A stretch of DNA of 64,000 bases. Origin: Cepaea nemoralis. Taxonomy: Eukaryota > Mollusca > Gastropoda > Stylommatophora > Helicidae. Numbering within the stretch: position 1 is the first letter of the stretch; every line of letters begins with the position of its first letter. The position numbers and the translations under genes are program-made. The notes beneath the pieces are model-generated. The model was given only the letters and a program-made list of their open reading frames with translations, was not told the origin of the DNA and did not search any database. Positions 15,001 through 27,365 of the stretch are shown in pieces. The DNA lies in assembly GCA_014155875.1 (NCBI GenBank), contig JACEFZ010027947.1, forward strand, positions 186,001 through 250,000, given 5' to 3'.

Positions 15001-18000
15001 ATAACATAGCTAGGCTAGGGAAGACATTGCTAGATAAGGAGAGCTAGACTAGGTAAGACATTTTTAGATGAAGAGTGCTAGGATAGGGGAGACCTGTTTA
15101 CACAAAGAAATATGGCTAGGAAAGACTTGTTTAGATGAGGAGAGCTTGGCAATGGAAGACCTGTTTCGATGAGAAGCGCTATAATATGGCAGTGTGCGAA
15201 TTGAGTGGCTGTTGTCAACGAGGCGGAAACTAAACTAAAACGAGGCTAACAATTGTTCCAGAGAATGGGTTACAAATATCCTGTAACTTTAATATCAAAC
15301 AATATCGCCTCATTCAGATCTAGGCTCACCTTTAGAGAAACTTTCTGTAGCTCGCCAACTGTAGTCAGTTAGGGTGCAGTAAATTGTACCTGAAAAATAA
15401 CTTAAGACAATTGGGAGAATCACAAGCAACAATAATTTAACATAGAATCAAAATGTCAACTCATATACAAGACAAGATGACGTTTTCAAAATAAGCTGCT
15501 AGGATTGGGAAGACATGTTTGGATAGGAGACGTAGGTTTGGAAGACCTTATTAGAAGAGGCAAGTTGGTTAGGAAAAGCCTGTTTAGATTAGAAGATTTA
15601 GGCTAGATAATACATATTTAAATGAGAAGGTCTAGGCTAGGTAAGTCCTGTTTATATGTAACAATAATTAACAACATAGTATCAAAATGGCAACCAATGT
15701 ACAAAACAAGATGGAGTGTTCAAAATCAACTGCTAGGATTGGCAAGAAATGTTTAGATCGGAAAGGTAGGTTTGGCATACCTTTTTATATGAGGAGAGTT
15801 GGCTGAGGAAGACCTATTTAGATGAGAAGAGCTGGGCTAGGGAATACATATTTAAATGAGAATGTCTAGGCTAGTAAGACCTGTTTAGATGAGGAGAGCT
15901 AGGCTAGAGAAGACATATGTAGATTGAACAAGGCAAGGCATTACCTGTTTAAATGAGTTGGAAGACCTAATTAGATGATGAAAGCTTGGCTAGGGAAGAC
16001 CTGCTTAGATGACACGATCTAGGCTAGAGAAGACCTGATTAGATGAGAAGAGCTAGGCTTGAAAAGATCAGTTTAGATGAAGAGATCTAGGCTATTTCAT
16101 CTTTAGGCTAGGGAAGGCCTATTTGAATTTGGAGGTCTAGGCTAGGGAAGACCTGTTTAGATGAAGAGAAGAAGCTAGGGAAAACTGATGACGAGATGAG
16201 CTAAGCTAGGGAAGAAATGCTCAGATAGGATTGTTAGGCTAGGGGGAGAACGTTTTTAGATGAGGAAAGCTAGACTAGGGAAGATAGATTTAGATGCGAA
16301 GAGCTAGGCTAGAGAAGACCTGATTATATGAGAAGAGCTTGGCTTGAAAATATCAGTTTAGATGAAGAGAGCTAGGCTAGGGAAGACCTATTTGGATTTA
16401 GAGGGCTAGGCTAGGGAAGACCTGTTTAAATGAAGAGAATAGGTTAGGGAATACTGTTTAGATGAGAAGAGCTAAGCTAGGGAAGAAATGCTTAGATAAG
16501 ATAGCTAGGCTAGGGAAGACATTGCTAGATAAGGAGAGCTAGACTAGGTAAGACATTTTTAGATGAAGAGTGCTAGGATAGGGGAGACCTGTTTACACAA
16601 AGAAATATGGCTAGGAAAGACTTGTTTAGATGAGGAGAGCTTGGCAATGGAAGAACTGTTTCGATGAGAAGCGCTATAATATGGCAGTGTGCGAATTGAG
16701 TGGCTGTTGTCAACGAGGCGGAAACTAAACTAAAACGAGGCTAACAATTGTTCCAGAGAATGGGTTACAAATATCCTGTAACTTTAATATCAAACAATAT
16801 CGCCTCATTCAGATCTAGGCTCACCTTTAGAGAAAATTTCTGTAGCTCGCCAACTGTAGTCAGTTAGGGTACAGAAAATTGTACCTGAAAAATAACTTAA
16901 GACAATTGGGAGAATCACAAGCAACAATAATTTAACTCAGAATCAAAATGTCAACTCATGTACAAGACAAGATGACGTTTTCAAAATAAGCTGCTAGGAT
17001 TGTAAAGACATGTGTGGATAGGAGACGTAGGTTTGGAAGATCTTATTAGAAGAGGCAAGTTGGTTGTGAAAGGCCTGTTTATATTAGACGATTTAGGCTA
17101 GATAATACATATTTAATTGAGAAGGTCTAGGCTAGGTAAGACCTATTTATATGTAACAATAATTAACAACATAGTATCAAAATGGCAACCATTGTACAAA
17201 ACAAGATGGAGTGTTCAAAATCAACTGCTAGGATTGGCAAGAAATGTTTAGATCGGAAAGGTAAGTTTGGCATACCTTTTTATATGAGGAGAGTTGGCTG
17301 AGGAAGACCTATTTAGATGAGAAGAGCTGGGCTAGGGAATACATATTTAAATGAGAAGGTCTAGGCTAGGTAAGACCTGTTTAGATGAGGAGAGCTAGGC
17401 TAGAGAAGACATATGTAGATTGAACAACAAGGCAAGACATTACCTGTTTAAATGAGTTGGAAGACCTGATTAGATGATGAAAGCTTGGCTAGGGAAGACC
17501 TGCTTAGATGAGACGATCTATGCTAGAGAAGACCTGATTAGATGAGATGAGCTAGGCTTGAAAAGATCTGTTTAGATGAAGAGAGCTAGGCTATTTCATC
17601 TTTAGGCTAGGGAAGGCCTATTTGAATTTGGAGGTCTGGGCTAGGGAAGACCTGTTTAGATGAAGGGAATAGGCTAGGGAAAACTGTTTAGACGAGAAGA
17701 GCTAAGCTAGGGAAGAAATGCTCAGATAGGATTTTAGGCTAGGGGATGACGTTTTTAGATGAGGAAAGCTAGACTAGGAAAGATCTATTTAGATGCGAAG
17801 AGCTAGGCTAGAGAAGACCTGATTATATGAGAAGAGCTTGGCTTGAAAAGATCAGTTTAGATGAAGAGAGCTAGGCTAGGGAAGACCTATTTGGATTTAG
17901 AGGGCTAGGCTAGGGAAGACCTGTTTAGATGAAGAGAATATGTTAGGGAATACTGTTTAGATGAGAAGAGCTAAGCTAGGGAAAAAATGCTTAGATAAGA

Positions 18001-18261
18001 TAGCTAGGCTATGGAAGGCATTGCTAGATAAGGATAGCTAGACTAGGGAAGATATTTTTAGATGAGGAGTGCTAGGCTAGGGGAGACCCGTTTACACAAA
18101 GAAAGCTGGCTAGGAAAGACTTGTTTAGATGAGGAGAGTTTGGCCATGGAAGACCTGTTTCGATGAGAAGCGCTATAATAGGGTAGTGTGCGAATTGAGT
18201 GGCTGTTGTCCAAAGAGGCTGAAACTAACTAACTAAACTAAAACGAGGCTAACAATTGTTC

Positions 18262-18404
18262 TTCTTCTTCTTCTTCGTTCATCCGGAGTTTTTTTTCAGA
18301 TGTGATTGCGATGTGCCTGTGTACAGCAGAGCTGCGTTCTTGCGCCGTTAGGCCGACACATCCGACTTCTGCGGGCATTTGTTGACCGGGTTAACCTTCC
18401 CGGG
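18262..18404 (-). mobile_element. SINE-like insertion, 143 bp, with (GAA)n tail
   Basis: A non-satellite block interrupts the conserved unit core. It is flanked by a perfect 12 bp direct repeat, TAACAATTGTTC, at 18250-18261 and 18405-18416, and removing the block and one repeat restores the normal core. Read on the minus strand it starts CCCGGGAAGGTTAACCC and ends in a GAA repeat. Homologous sequence occurs at 52172-52440 (minus) and 55163-55311 (plus). The tail and target duplication show retrotransposition. The 5' end coincides with that of the 55,163 copy. Confidence 0.9.
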
Positions 18405-20820
18405 TAACAATTGTTCCAGAGAATGGGTTACAAATATCCTGTAACTTTAATATCAAACAATATCGCCTCATTCAGATCTAGGCTCACCTTTAGAGAAACT
18501 TTCTGTAGCTCGCCAACTGTAGTCAGTTAGGGTACAGAAAATTGTACCTGAAAAATAACTTAAGATAATTGGGAGAATCACAAGCAACAATAATTTAACA
18601 TAGAATCAAAATGTCAACTCATATACAAGACAAGATGACGTTTTCAAAATAAGCTGCTAGGATTGGGAAGACATGTTTGGATAGGAGACGTAGGTTTGGA
18701 AGACCTTATTAGAAGAGGCAAGTTGGTTAGGAAAGGCCTGTTTATATTAGAAGATTTAGGCTAGATAATACATATTTAAATGAGAAGGTCTAGGCTAGGT
18801 AAGACCTGTTTATATGTAACAATAATTTAACAACATAGTATCAAAATGGCAACCAATTAACAAAACAAGATGGAGTGGTCAAAATCAACTGCTAGAATTG
18901 GCAAGAAATGTTTAGATCTGAAAGGTAGGTTTGGCATACCTTTTTATATGAGGAGAGTTGGCTGAGGAAGACCTATTTAGATGAGAAGAGCTGGGATAGG
19001 GAATACATATTTAAATGAGAAGATCTAGGCTAGTAAGACCTGTTTAGATGAGGAGAGCTAGGCTAGAGAAGACATATGTTGATTGAACAACAAGGCAAGG
19101 CATTACCTTTTTTAATGAGTTGGAAGACCTGATTAGATGATGAAAGAAAGCTTGGCTAGGGAAGACCTGCTTAGATGAGACGATCTAGGCTAGAGAAGAC
19201 CTGATTAGATGAGATGAGCTAGGCTTGAAAAGATCTGTTTAGATGAAGAGAGCTAGGCTATTTCATCTTTAGGCTAGGGAAGGCCTATTTGAATTTGTAG
19301 GTCTAGGCTAGGGAAGACCTGTTTAGATGAAGGGAATAGGCTAGGGAAAACTGTTTATAGACGAGAAGAGCTAAGCAAGGGAAGAAATGCTCAGATAGGA
19401 TTGTTAGGCTATGGGACGACGTTTTTAGATGAGGAAAGCTAGACTAAGGAAGATCTATTTAGTTGCGAAGAGCTTGGCTAGAGAAGACCTGATTAGATGA
19501 GAAGAGCTTGGCTTGAAAAGATCAGTTTAGATGAAGAGAGCTAGGCTAGGGAAGACCTATTTGGATTTAGAGGGCTAGGCTAGGGAAGACCTGTTTAGAT
19601 GAAGAGAATAGGTTAAGGAATACTGTTTAGATGAGAAGAGCTAAACTAGGGAAAAAATGCTTAGATAAGATAGCTAGGCTAGGGAAGGCATTGCTAGATA
19701 AGGAGAGCTAGACTAGGGAAGACATTTTTAGATGAGGAGTGCTAGGCTAGGGGAGATCTGTTTACACAAAGAAAGCTGGCTAGGAAAGACTTGTTTAGAT
19801 GACAGCTTTGCAATGGAAGACCTGTTTCGATGAGAAGCGCTAAAATATGGTAGTGTGCGAATTGAGTGGCTGTTGTCAACGAGGCTGAAACTAACTAACT
19901 AAACTAAAACGAGGCTAACAATTGTTCCAGAGAATGGGTTACAAATATCCTGTAACTTTAATATCAAACACTCTCGCCTCATTCAGATTTAGGCTCACCT
20001 TTAGAGAAACTTTCTGTAGCTCGCCAACTGTAGTCAGTTAGGGTACAGAAAATTGTACGTGAAAAATAACTTAAGACAATTGGGAGAATCACAAGCAAAA
20101 ATAATTTAACTCAGAATCAAAATTCCAACTCATGTACAAGACAAGATGACGTTTTCAATATACGCTGCTAGGATTGTAAAGACATGTGTGGATAGGAGAC
20201 GTAGGTTTGGAAGATCTTATTAGAAAAGGGAAGTTGGTTAGGAAAGGCCTGTTTAAATTAGAAGATTTAGGCTAGATAATACATATTTAAATGAGAAAGT
20301 CTAGGCTAGGTAAGACCTGTTTATATGTAACAATAATTAACAACATAGTATCAAAATGGCAACCAATGTACAAAACAAGATGGAGTGTTCAAAATCAACT
20401 GCTAGGATTGGCAAGAAATGTTTAGATCGGAAAGGTTGGTTTGGCATACCTTTTTATATGAGGAGAGTTTGCTGAGGAAGACCTATTTAGATGAGAAGAG
20501 CTGGGCTAGGGAATACATATTTAAATGAGAAGGTCTAGGCTAGATAAGATCTCTTTAGATGAGGAGAGCTAGGCTAGAGAAGACATATGTAGATTGAACA
20601 ACAAGGCAAGGCATTACCTGTTTAAATGAGTTGGAAGACCTGATTAGATGATGAAAGCTTGGCTAGGGAAGACCTGCTTAGATGAAACGATCTAGGCTAG
20701 AGAAGACCTGATTAGATGAGAAGAGCTAGGCTTGAAAAGATCTGTTTAGATGAAGAGAGCTAAGCTATTTCATCTTTAGGCAAGGGAAGGCCTATTTCAA
20801 TTTGGAGGTCTAGGCTAGGG

Positions 20821-21700
20821 AAGACCTGTTTAGATGAAGAGAAGAAGCTAGGGAAAACTGTTTAGACGAGAAGAACTAAGCTAGGGAAGAAATGCTCAGA
20901 TAGGATTGTTAGGCTAGGGGGAGAACTTTTTTAGATGAGGAAAGCTAGACTAGGGAAGATCTATTTAGATGCGAAGAGCTAGGCTAGAGAAGACCTGATT
21001 ATATGAGAAGAGCTTGGCTTGAAAAGATCAGTTTAGATGAAGAGAGCTAGGCTAGGGAAGACCTATTTGGATTTAGAGGGCTAGGCTAGGGAAGACCTGT
21101 TTAAATGAAGAGAATAGGTTAGGGAATACTGTTTAGATGAGAAGAGCTAAGCTAGGGAATAAATGCTTAGATAAGATAGCTAGGGAAGACATTGCTAGAT
21201 AAGGAGAGCTAGACTAGGGAAGACATTTTTAGATGAGGAGTGCTAGGATAGGGGAGATCTGTTTAGATGAAGAGAAAGAAGCTAGGAAATGTTTTTAGAC
21301 GAGAAGAGCTAAGCTAGGGAAGAAATGCTCAGATAGGATTATTAGGCAAGGGGAAGACGTTTTTAGATGAGAAAAGCTAGACTAGGGAAGATCTATTTAG
21401 AGCTGGAAAGAGCTAGGCTAGAGAAGACCTGATTATATGAGAAGAGCTTGGCTTGAAAAGATCAAGTTTAGATGAAGAGAGCTAGGCTAGGGAGACCTAT
21501 TTGATTTAGAGGGCAGGCTAGGGAAGACTGTTTAAATGGAGAGAATAGGTTAGAATACTGTTTAGATGAGAAGAGCTAAGCTAGGGAAGAAATGCTTAGA
21601 TAAGATAGCTAGGCTGGGAAGAATTGCTAGATAAGGAGAGCTGACTAGGAAGACATTTAGATGAGGAGTGCTAGGATAGGGGAGACCTGTTACACAAAGA
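20821..21700. repeat. ~437 bp internal duplication in a satellite unit
   Basis: The monomer block starting at the GATGAAGAGAAGAAGCTAGG motif near 20834 restarts near 21265, making this unit ~1,927 bp. It involves the same part of the unit as the duplication at 5221. The second copy has many small deletions, for example around 21490-21660. Confidence 0.75.
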
Positions 21701-22739
21701 AATCTGGCTAGGAAAGAATTGTTTAGATGAGGACAGCTTGGCAATGGAAGACCTGTTTCGATGAAAAGCGCTATAATATGGTAGTGTGCGAATTGAGTGG
21801 CTGTTGTCAACGAGGCTGAAACTAACTAAACTAAAACGAGGCTAACAATTGTTCCAGAGAATGGGTTACAAATATCCTGTAACTTTAATATCAAACAATA
21901 TCGCCTCATTCAGATCTAGGCTCACCTTTAGAGAAACTTTCTGTAGCTCGCCAACTGTAGTCAGTTAGGGTAAAGAAAATTGTACGTGAAAAATAACTTA
22001 AGACAATTGGGAGAATCACAAGCAACAATAATTTAACTCAGAATCAAAATGTCAACTCATGTACAAGACAAGATGACGTTTTCAATATAAGCTGCTAGGA
22101 TTGTAAAGACATGTGTGGATAGGAGACGTAGGTTTGGAAGATCTTATTAGAAGAGGCAAGTTGGTTAGGAAAGCCTGTTTAGATTAGAACGATTTAGGCT
22201 AGATAATACATATTTAAATGAGAAAGTCTAGGCTAGGTAAGACCTGTTTATATGTAACAATAATTAACAACATAGTATCAAAATGGCAACCAATTGTACA
22301 AAACAAGATGGAGTGTTCAAAATCAACTGCTAGGATTGGCAAGAATGTTTAGATCGGAAAGGTAGGTTTGGCATACCTTTTTATATGAGGAGAGTTGGCT
22401 GAGGAAGACCTATTTAGATGAGACGAGCTGGGCTAGGGAATACATATTTAAATGAGAAGGTCTAGGCTAGGTAAGACCTGTTTAGATGAGGAGAGCTAGG
22501 CTAGAGAAGACATATGTAGATTGAACAACAAGGCAAGGCATTACCTTTTTTAATGAGTTGGAAGACCTGATTAGATGATGAAAGCTTCGTTAGGGAAGAC
22601 CTGCTTAGATGAGACGATCTAGGCTAGAGAAGACCTGATTAGATTAGAAGAGCTAGGCTTGAAAAGATCTGTTTAGATGAAGAGAGCTAGACTATTTCAT
22701 CTTTAGGCTAGGGAAGGCCTATTTGCAATTTGGAGGTCT

Positions 22740-23760
22740 AGGCTAGGGAAGACCTGTTTAGATGAAGAGAGAAGCTAGGGAAAAACTGTTTAGCACGAGG
22801 AAGAACTAAGCTCGGAAGAAATGCTCAGATAGGATTTGTAGGCTAGGGGGAGAACTTGTTTTTACATGAGGGAAAGCTAGACTCAGGGAAGATCTATTTA
22901 GATGCGAAGAGCTAGGCTAGAGAAGACCTGATTATAGAAGAAGAGCTTGGCTTTGAAAGATCAGATTAGATGAAGCGAGCTAGGCTAGGGAAGACCTATT
23001 GGATTAGAGGGCTAGGATAGGGAAGACCTGTTTAAATGAAGAGAATAGGTTAGGGAATACTGTTTAGATGAGAAGAGCTAAGCTAGGGAATAAATGCTTA
23101 GATAAGATAGCTAGGGAGACTTGCTAGATAAGGAGAGCTAGACTAAGAAGACATTTTTACGATGAGGAGTGCTAGGATAGGGGAGACCTGTTAGATGAAG
23201 AGAAGAAGCTAGGAAAACTGTTTAGACGAGAAGAACTAAGCTAGGGAAGAAATGCTCAGATAGGATTGTTAGGCTAGGGGGAGAACGTTTTTAGGATGAG
23301 GAAAGCTAGACTAGGGAAGATCTATTTAGATGCGAAGAGCTAGTGTTAGAGAAGACCTGATTATATGAGAAGAGCTTGGCTTGAAAAGAGTCAGTTAGAT
23401 GAAGAGGAGCTAGGCTAGGGAAGAAGGACCTATTTGGATTTAGAGGATCTAGGTCTAGGGAAGTACCTGTTTAAATGAAGAGGAATAGTTAGGAAATACT
23501 GTTCTAGTGATGAGAAGAGCTAAGCTAGGGAAGAAATGCTTAGATAACATAGCTAGGCTCGGGAAGACATTGCTAGATAAGGAGAGCTAGACTAGGTAAG
23601 ACCATTTTAGTTGAAGAGTGCTAGGCTAGGGAATACTGTGTTTAGATAGAAAGAGCTAAGCTAGGAGGGAATAAATGCTTAGATAAGAGAGCTAGGGAAG
23701 ACATTGCTATATAAGGAGAGCTAGACTAAGGGAAGAACATTTTAAATGAGGAGTGCTAGG
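22740..23760. repeat. Multiply duplicated, indel-rich satellite segment
   Basis: The same ~430 bp monomer block appears at ~22745 and again at ~23187, followed by a further partial copy from ~23610. The unit is about 2,078 bp long. The stretch has far more one-base insertions and deletions than any other part of the array. Either real decay or poor consensus in a collapsed or unpolished tandem repeat could explain this. Confidence 0.7.
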
Positions 23761-25449
23761 ATAGGGAGACCTGTTTACACAAGAAATCTGGCTAGGAAAG
23801 AATTGTTTAGATGAGGACAGCTTGGCAATGGAAGACCAGTTTCGATGAGAAGCGCTATAATATGGTAGTGTGCGAATTGAGTGGCTGTTGTCAACGAGGC
23901 TGAAACTAAACTAAAACGAGGCTAACAATTGTTCCAGAGAATGGGTTACAAATATCCTGTAACTTTAATATCAAACAATATCGCCTCATTCAGATCTAGG
24001 CTCACCTTTAGAGACTTTCTGTAGCTCGCCAACTGTAGTCAGTTAGGGTAAAGAAAATTGTACCTGAAAAATAACTTAAGACAATTGGGAGAATCACAAG
24101 CAACAATAATTTAACTCAGAATCAAAATGTCAACTCATGTACAAGACAAGATGACGTTTTCAATATAAACTGCTAGGATTGTAAAGACATGAGTGGATAG
24201 GAGGCGTAGGTTTGGAAGATCTTATTAGAAGAGGCAAGTTGGTTAGGAAAAGCCTGTTTAGATTAGAAGATTTAGGCTAGATAATACATATTTAAATGAG
24301 AAGGTCTAGGCTAGGTAAGACCTGTTTATATGTAACAATAATTTACAACATAGTATCAAAATGGCACCCAATGTACAAAACAAGATGGAGTGGTCAAAAT
24401 CAACTGCTAGGATTGGCAAGAAATGTTTAGATCGGAAAGGTTGGTTTGGCATACCTTTTATATGAGGAGAGTTGGCTGAGGAAGACCTATTAGATGAGAA
24501 GAGCTGGGCTAGGGAATACATATTTAAATGAGAAGGTCTAGGCTAGGTAAGATCTGTTTAGATGAGGAGAGCTAGGCTAGAGAAGACATATGTAGATTGA
24601 ACAACAAGGCAAGGCATTACCTGTTTTAATGAGTTGGAAGACCTGGTTAGATGATGAAAGATTGGCTAGGGAAGACCTGCTTAGATGAGACGATCTAGGC
24701 TAGAGAAGACCTGATTAGATGAGAAGAGCTAGGCTTGAAAAGATCTGTTTAGATGAAGAGATCTAGGCTATTTCATCTTTAGGCTAGGGAAGGCCTATTT
24801 GAATTTGGAGGTCTAGGCTAGGGAAGACCTGTTTAGATGAAGAGAAGAAGCTAGGGAAAACTGATGACGAGATGAGCTAAGCTAGGGAAGAAATGCTCAG
24901 ATAGGATTGTTAGGCTAGGGGGAGAACGTTTTTAGATGAGGAAAGCTAGACTAGGGAAGATCTATTTAGATGCGAAGAGCTAGGCTAGAGAAGACCTGAT
25001 TATATGAGAAGAGCTAGGCTTGAAAAGATCAGTTTAGATGAAGAGAGCTAGGCTAGGGAAGACCTATTTGGATTTAGAGGGCTAGGCTAGGGAAGACCTG
25101 TTTAAATGAAGAGAATAGGTTAGGGAATACTGTTCAGATGAGAAGAGCTAAGCTAGGGAAGAAATGCTTAGATAAGATAGCTAGACTAGGGAAGACATTG
25201 CTAGATAAGGAGAGCTAGACTATGTAAGACATTTTTAGATGAAGAGTGCTAAATCAAATCAAATCAAATCAACTTTATTAGGGTCACAAATTGGGGGCGC
25301 AGGCCCGTCTTACATTCGGCCCTTTCAATCACTCGTCTTTCGTTCATCAAGAGCATTATACATTTACATAGGAAGAAAAATAAACATTGTGAAATGAATG
25401 TTGTAAACATAAACAAGGCTAATTACCATGTTATGAAGCCCATTTCCCA

Positions 25450-27100
25450 CCTATCCATACATCACCCCACCCACACAACCCCACCTACCCACACAAACGC
25501 GCACCAAGTGACACATAAACACCCCCACCTACCCACACACACGCACACCAAAGACACATACATACCCCACCAACCGACCCATCCCCCTCCCGCACATCCC
25601 CCACCCACACACACTGCCCTCACCTGATCCCCCAACCAAAACACACTCGCCACCCACAAACATTCCCCCACCAACCCACACATCCCACGCCCATCCACAT
25701 CTTAACCCACACATCCTCTCCCCACCCACACCTCAAACCACCCATCCCTTAGCCACATCTCCATTGACAACATATTCCCCACCCATGCACACAATCCCCC
25801 ACCAACCCACACATCGCACATTCACTCACATCCCCAAACTATACACACACATCCCCACCAACTGACATGTCCCTACCCCCCCCCCCCCCACCCACACACA
25901 CCTCCCTAACCACCCATACATCCCCAATCCACACACACACACACCCCACCACCCACACATACAACTTCCACCCACCCACGCCTTAACCTAAACCCCCACC
26001 ACTCAATCCCCCACCCGCACATCACATACACCCCCTACCACGCACTATTCCCAACCCACGCACCACACACACATATCCCTCACCAACACATCCCCACTTA
26101 CACACCACATACATATCCCCCACCCAGATACCACACAATATTCCCACCCACACCCACACAGATATCCTTACCCATCCACCCCACATACCCCCACTCACAC
26201 ACCACAAAAATCCCCCACCCACACACACATACTTCACTCACACAATATCCCCAACCAACACACCACACACCTCTCCCCACCCACACATTCCCTACCCGTC
26301 CACCAAACACACTCACTCACGCATACATCCTCCACTACGCACTCACACCCCCACCCACCCACCCCCAACCAAACATCTCTCGATCACAATACACCTACCC
26401 ACACACATCCTCCACCCACTCACACATCCCACCCCGACACATACAACTCCCTTACCCACCTACACATCCCTAAGCCACTCACACACCCCCACCCACACAT
26501 TCTCCATCCACACACACACACATCTCCCACCCACACACCCCGCATACTTACCCCAACCCCCTACTCACCCACACATATACCCCACCCATACGCACATTCC
26601 CCGCACCCATCACACACATCCCCCACACCACACACTATCCTCCACCCATACCACCACAAACATACCCTCCACCCACACATCATTCACACATCCCCCACCA
26701 ACACACCGCACACATATCTCAAACCCACACACCATACACTTCTCCCAACCCGCTCTTGCATCCCCAATCCACCCAACACACACAATCCCCTATCCACACA
26801 ACCCCGCCTCCCACACATACTTCCTCAAACCATCCACACATCTCCACCCACATAAACACACATCCCCCGCATCCGTCCCATACACATATCCTCCACCCAT
26901 ACACACATCCCCCACACCCATTCCAACACCCCTACTTTCACCCCCACTCATCCATCCACACATCCCACCAACACCCACAAATACCACTACCCACCAAAAC
27001 CCACACACCCCAACCCATCCAAACGCATACCCCCACCCACACACCCCCACCCACACTTATCCCCACACTCACACACATCCTCCACGTACAGTCACACTTC
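25450..27100. repeat. C/A-only minisatellite (CCCACCCACACA-like), ~1.65 kb
   Basis: The plus strand consists almost entirely of C, A and some T, with hardly any G. It is built from degenerate CCCACCCACACA-type words about 11-13 bases long. The minus strand is correspondingly rich in GGGTGGGTGTGT. All open frames here (Pro/His/Thr one way, Gly/Trp/Val the other) are by-products of the repeat. G-runs every few bases make the minus strand a candidate for G-quadruplex formation. Confidence 0.9.
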
Positions 27101-27272
27101 CTCACATCTAGACACATACAAAATGTCTCACGTTAGTATTGAAACTAGTATGAAAAAACTCCCACACTTTACTCACACACATACACTGACACTTGTCATG
27201 AGCAGTCTCATAAAAATGTTAAACATGGAGAAAAATGTGTACATAAAATGTATGTGACGTAAAAATAGTGAT

Positions 27273-27273
<1 letters not shown>

Positions 27274-27365
<92 letters not shown>
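27274..27365. repeat. (CT)n then (CA)n microsatellite
   Basis: About 38 CT dinucleotides are followed by a short AC run, near the right end of the inserted block. Looser CACTCT and TCACTC words extend to about 27440. Confidence 0.97.

Noticed and set aside
25394..27136. Pro/His/Thr-rich and Gly/Trp/Val-rich open frames
   Set aside because: They are translation of a C/A minisatellite on both strands, with no start context or conservation.
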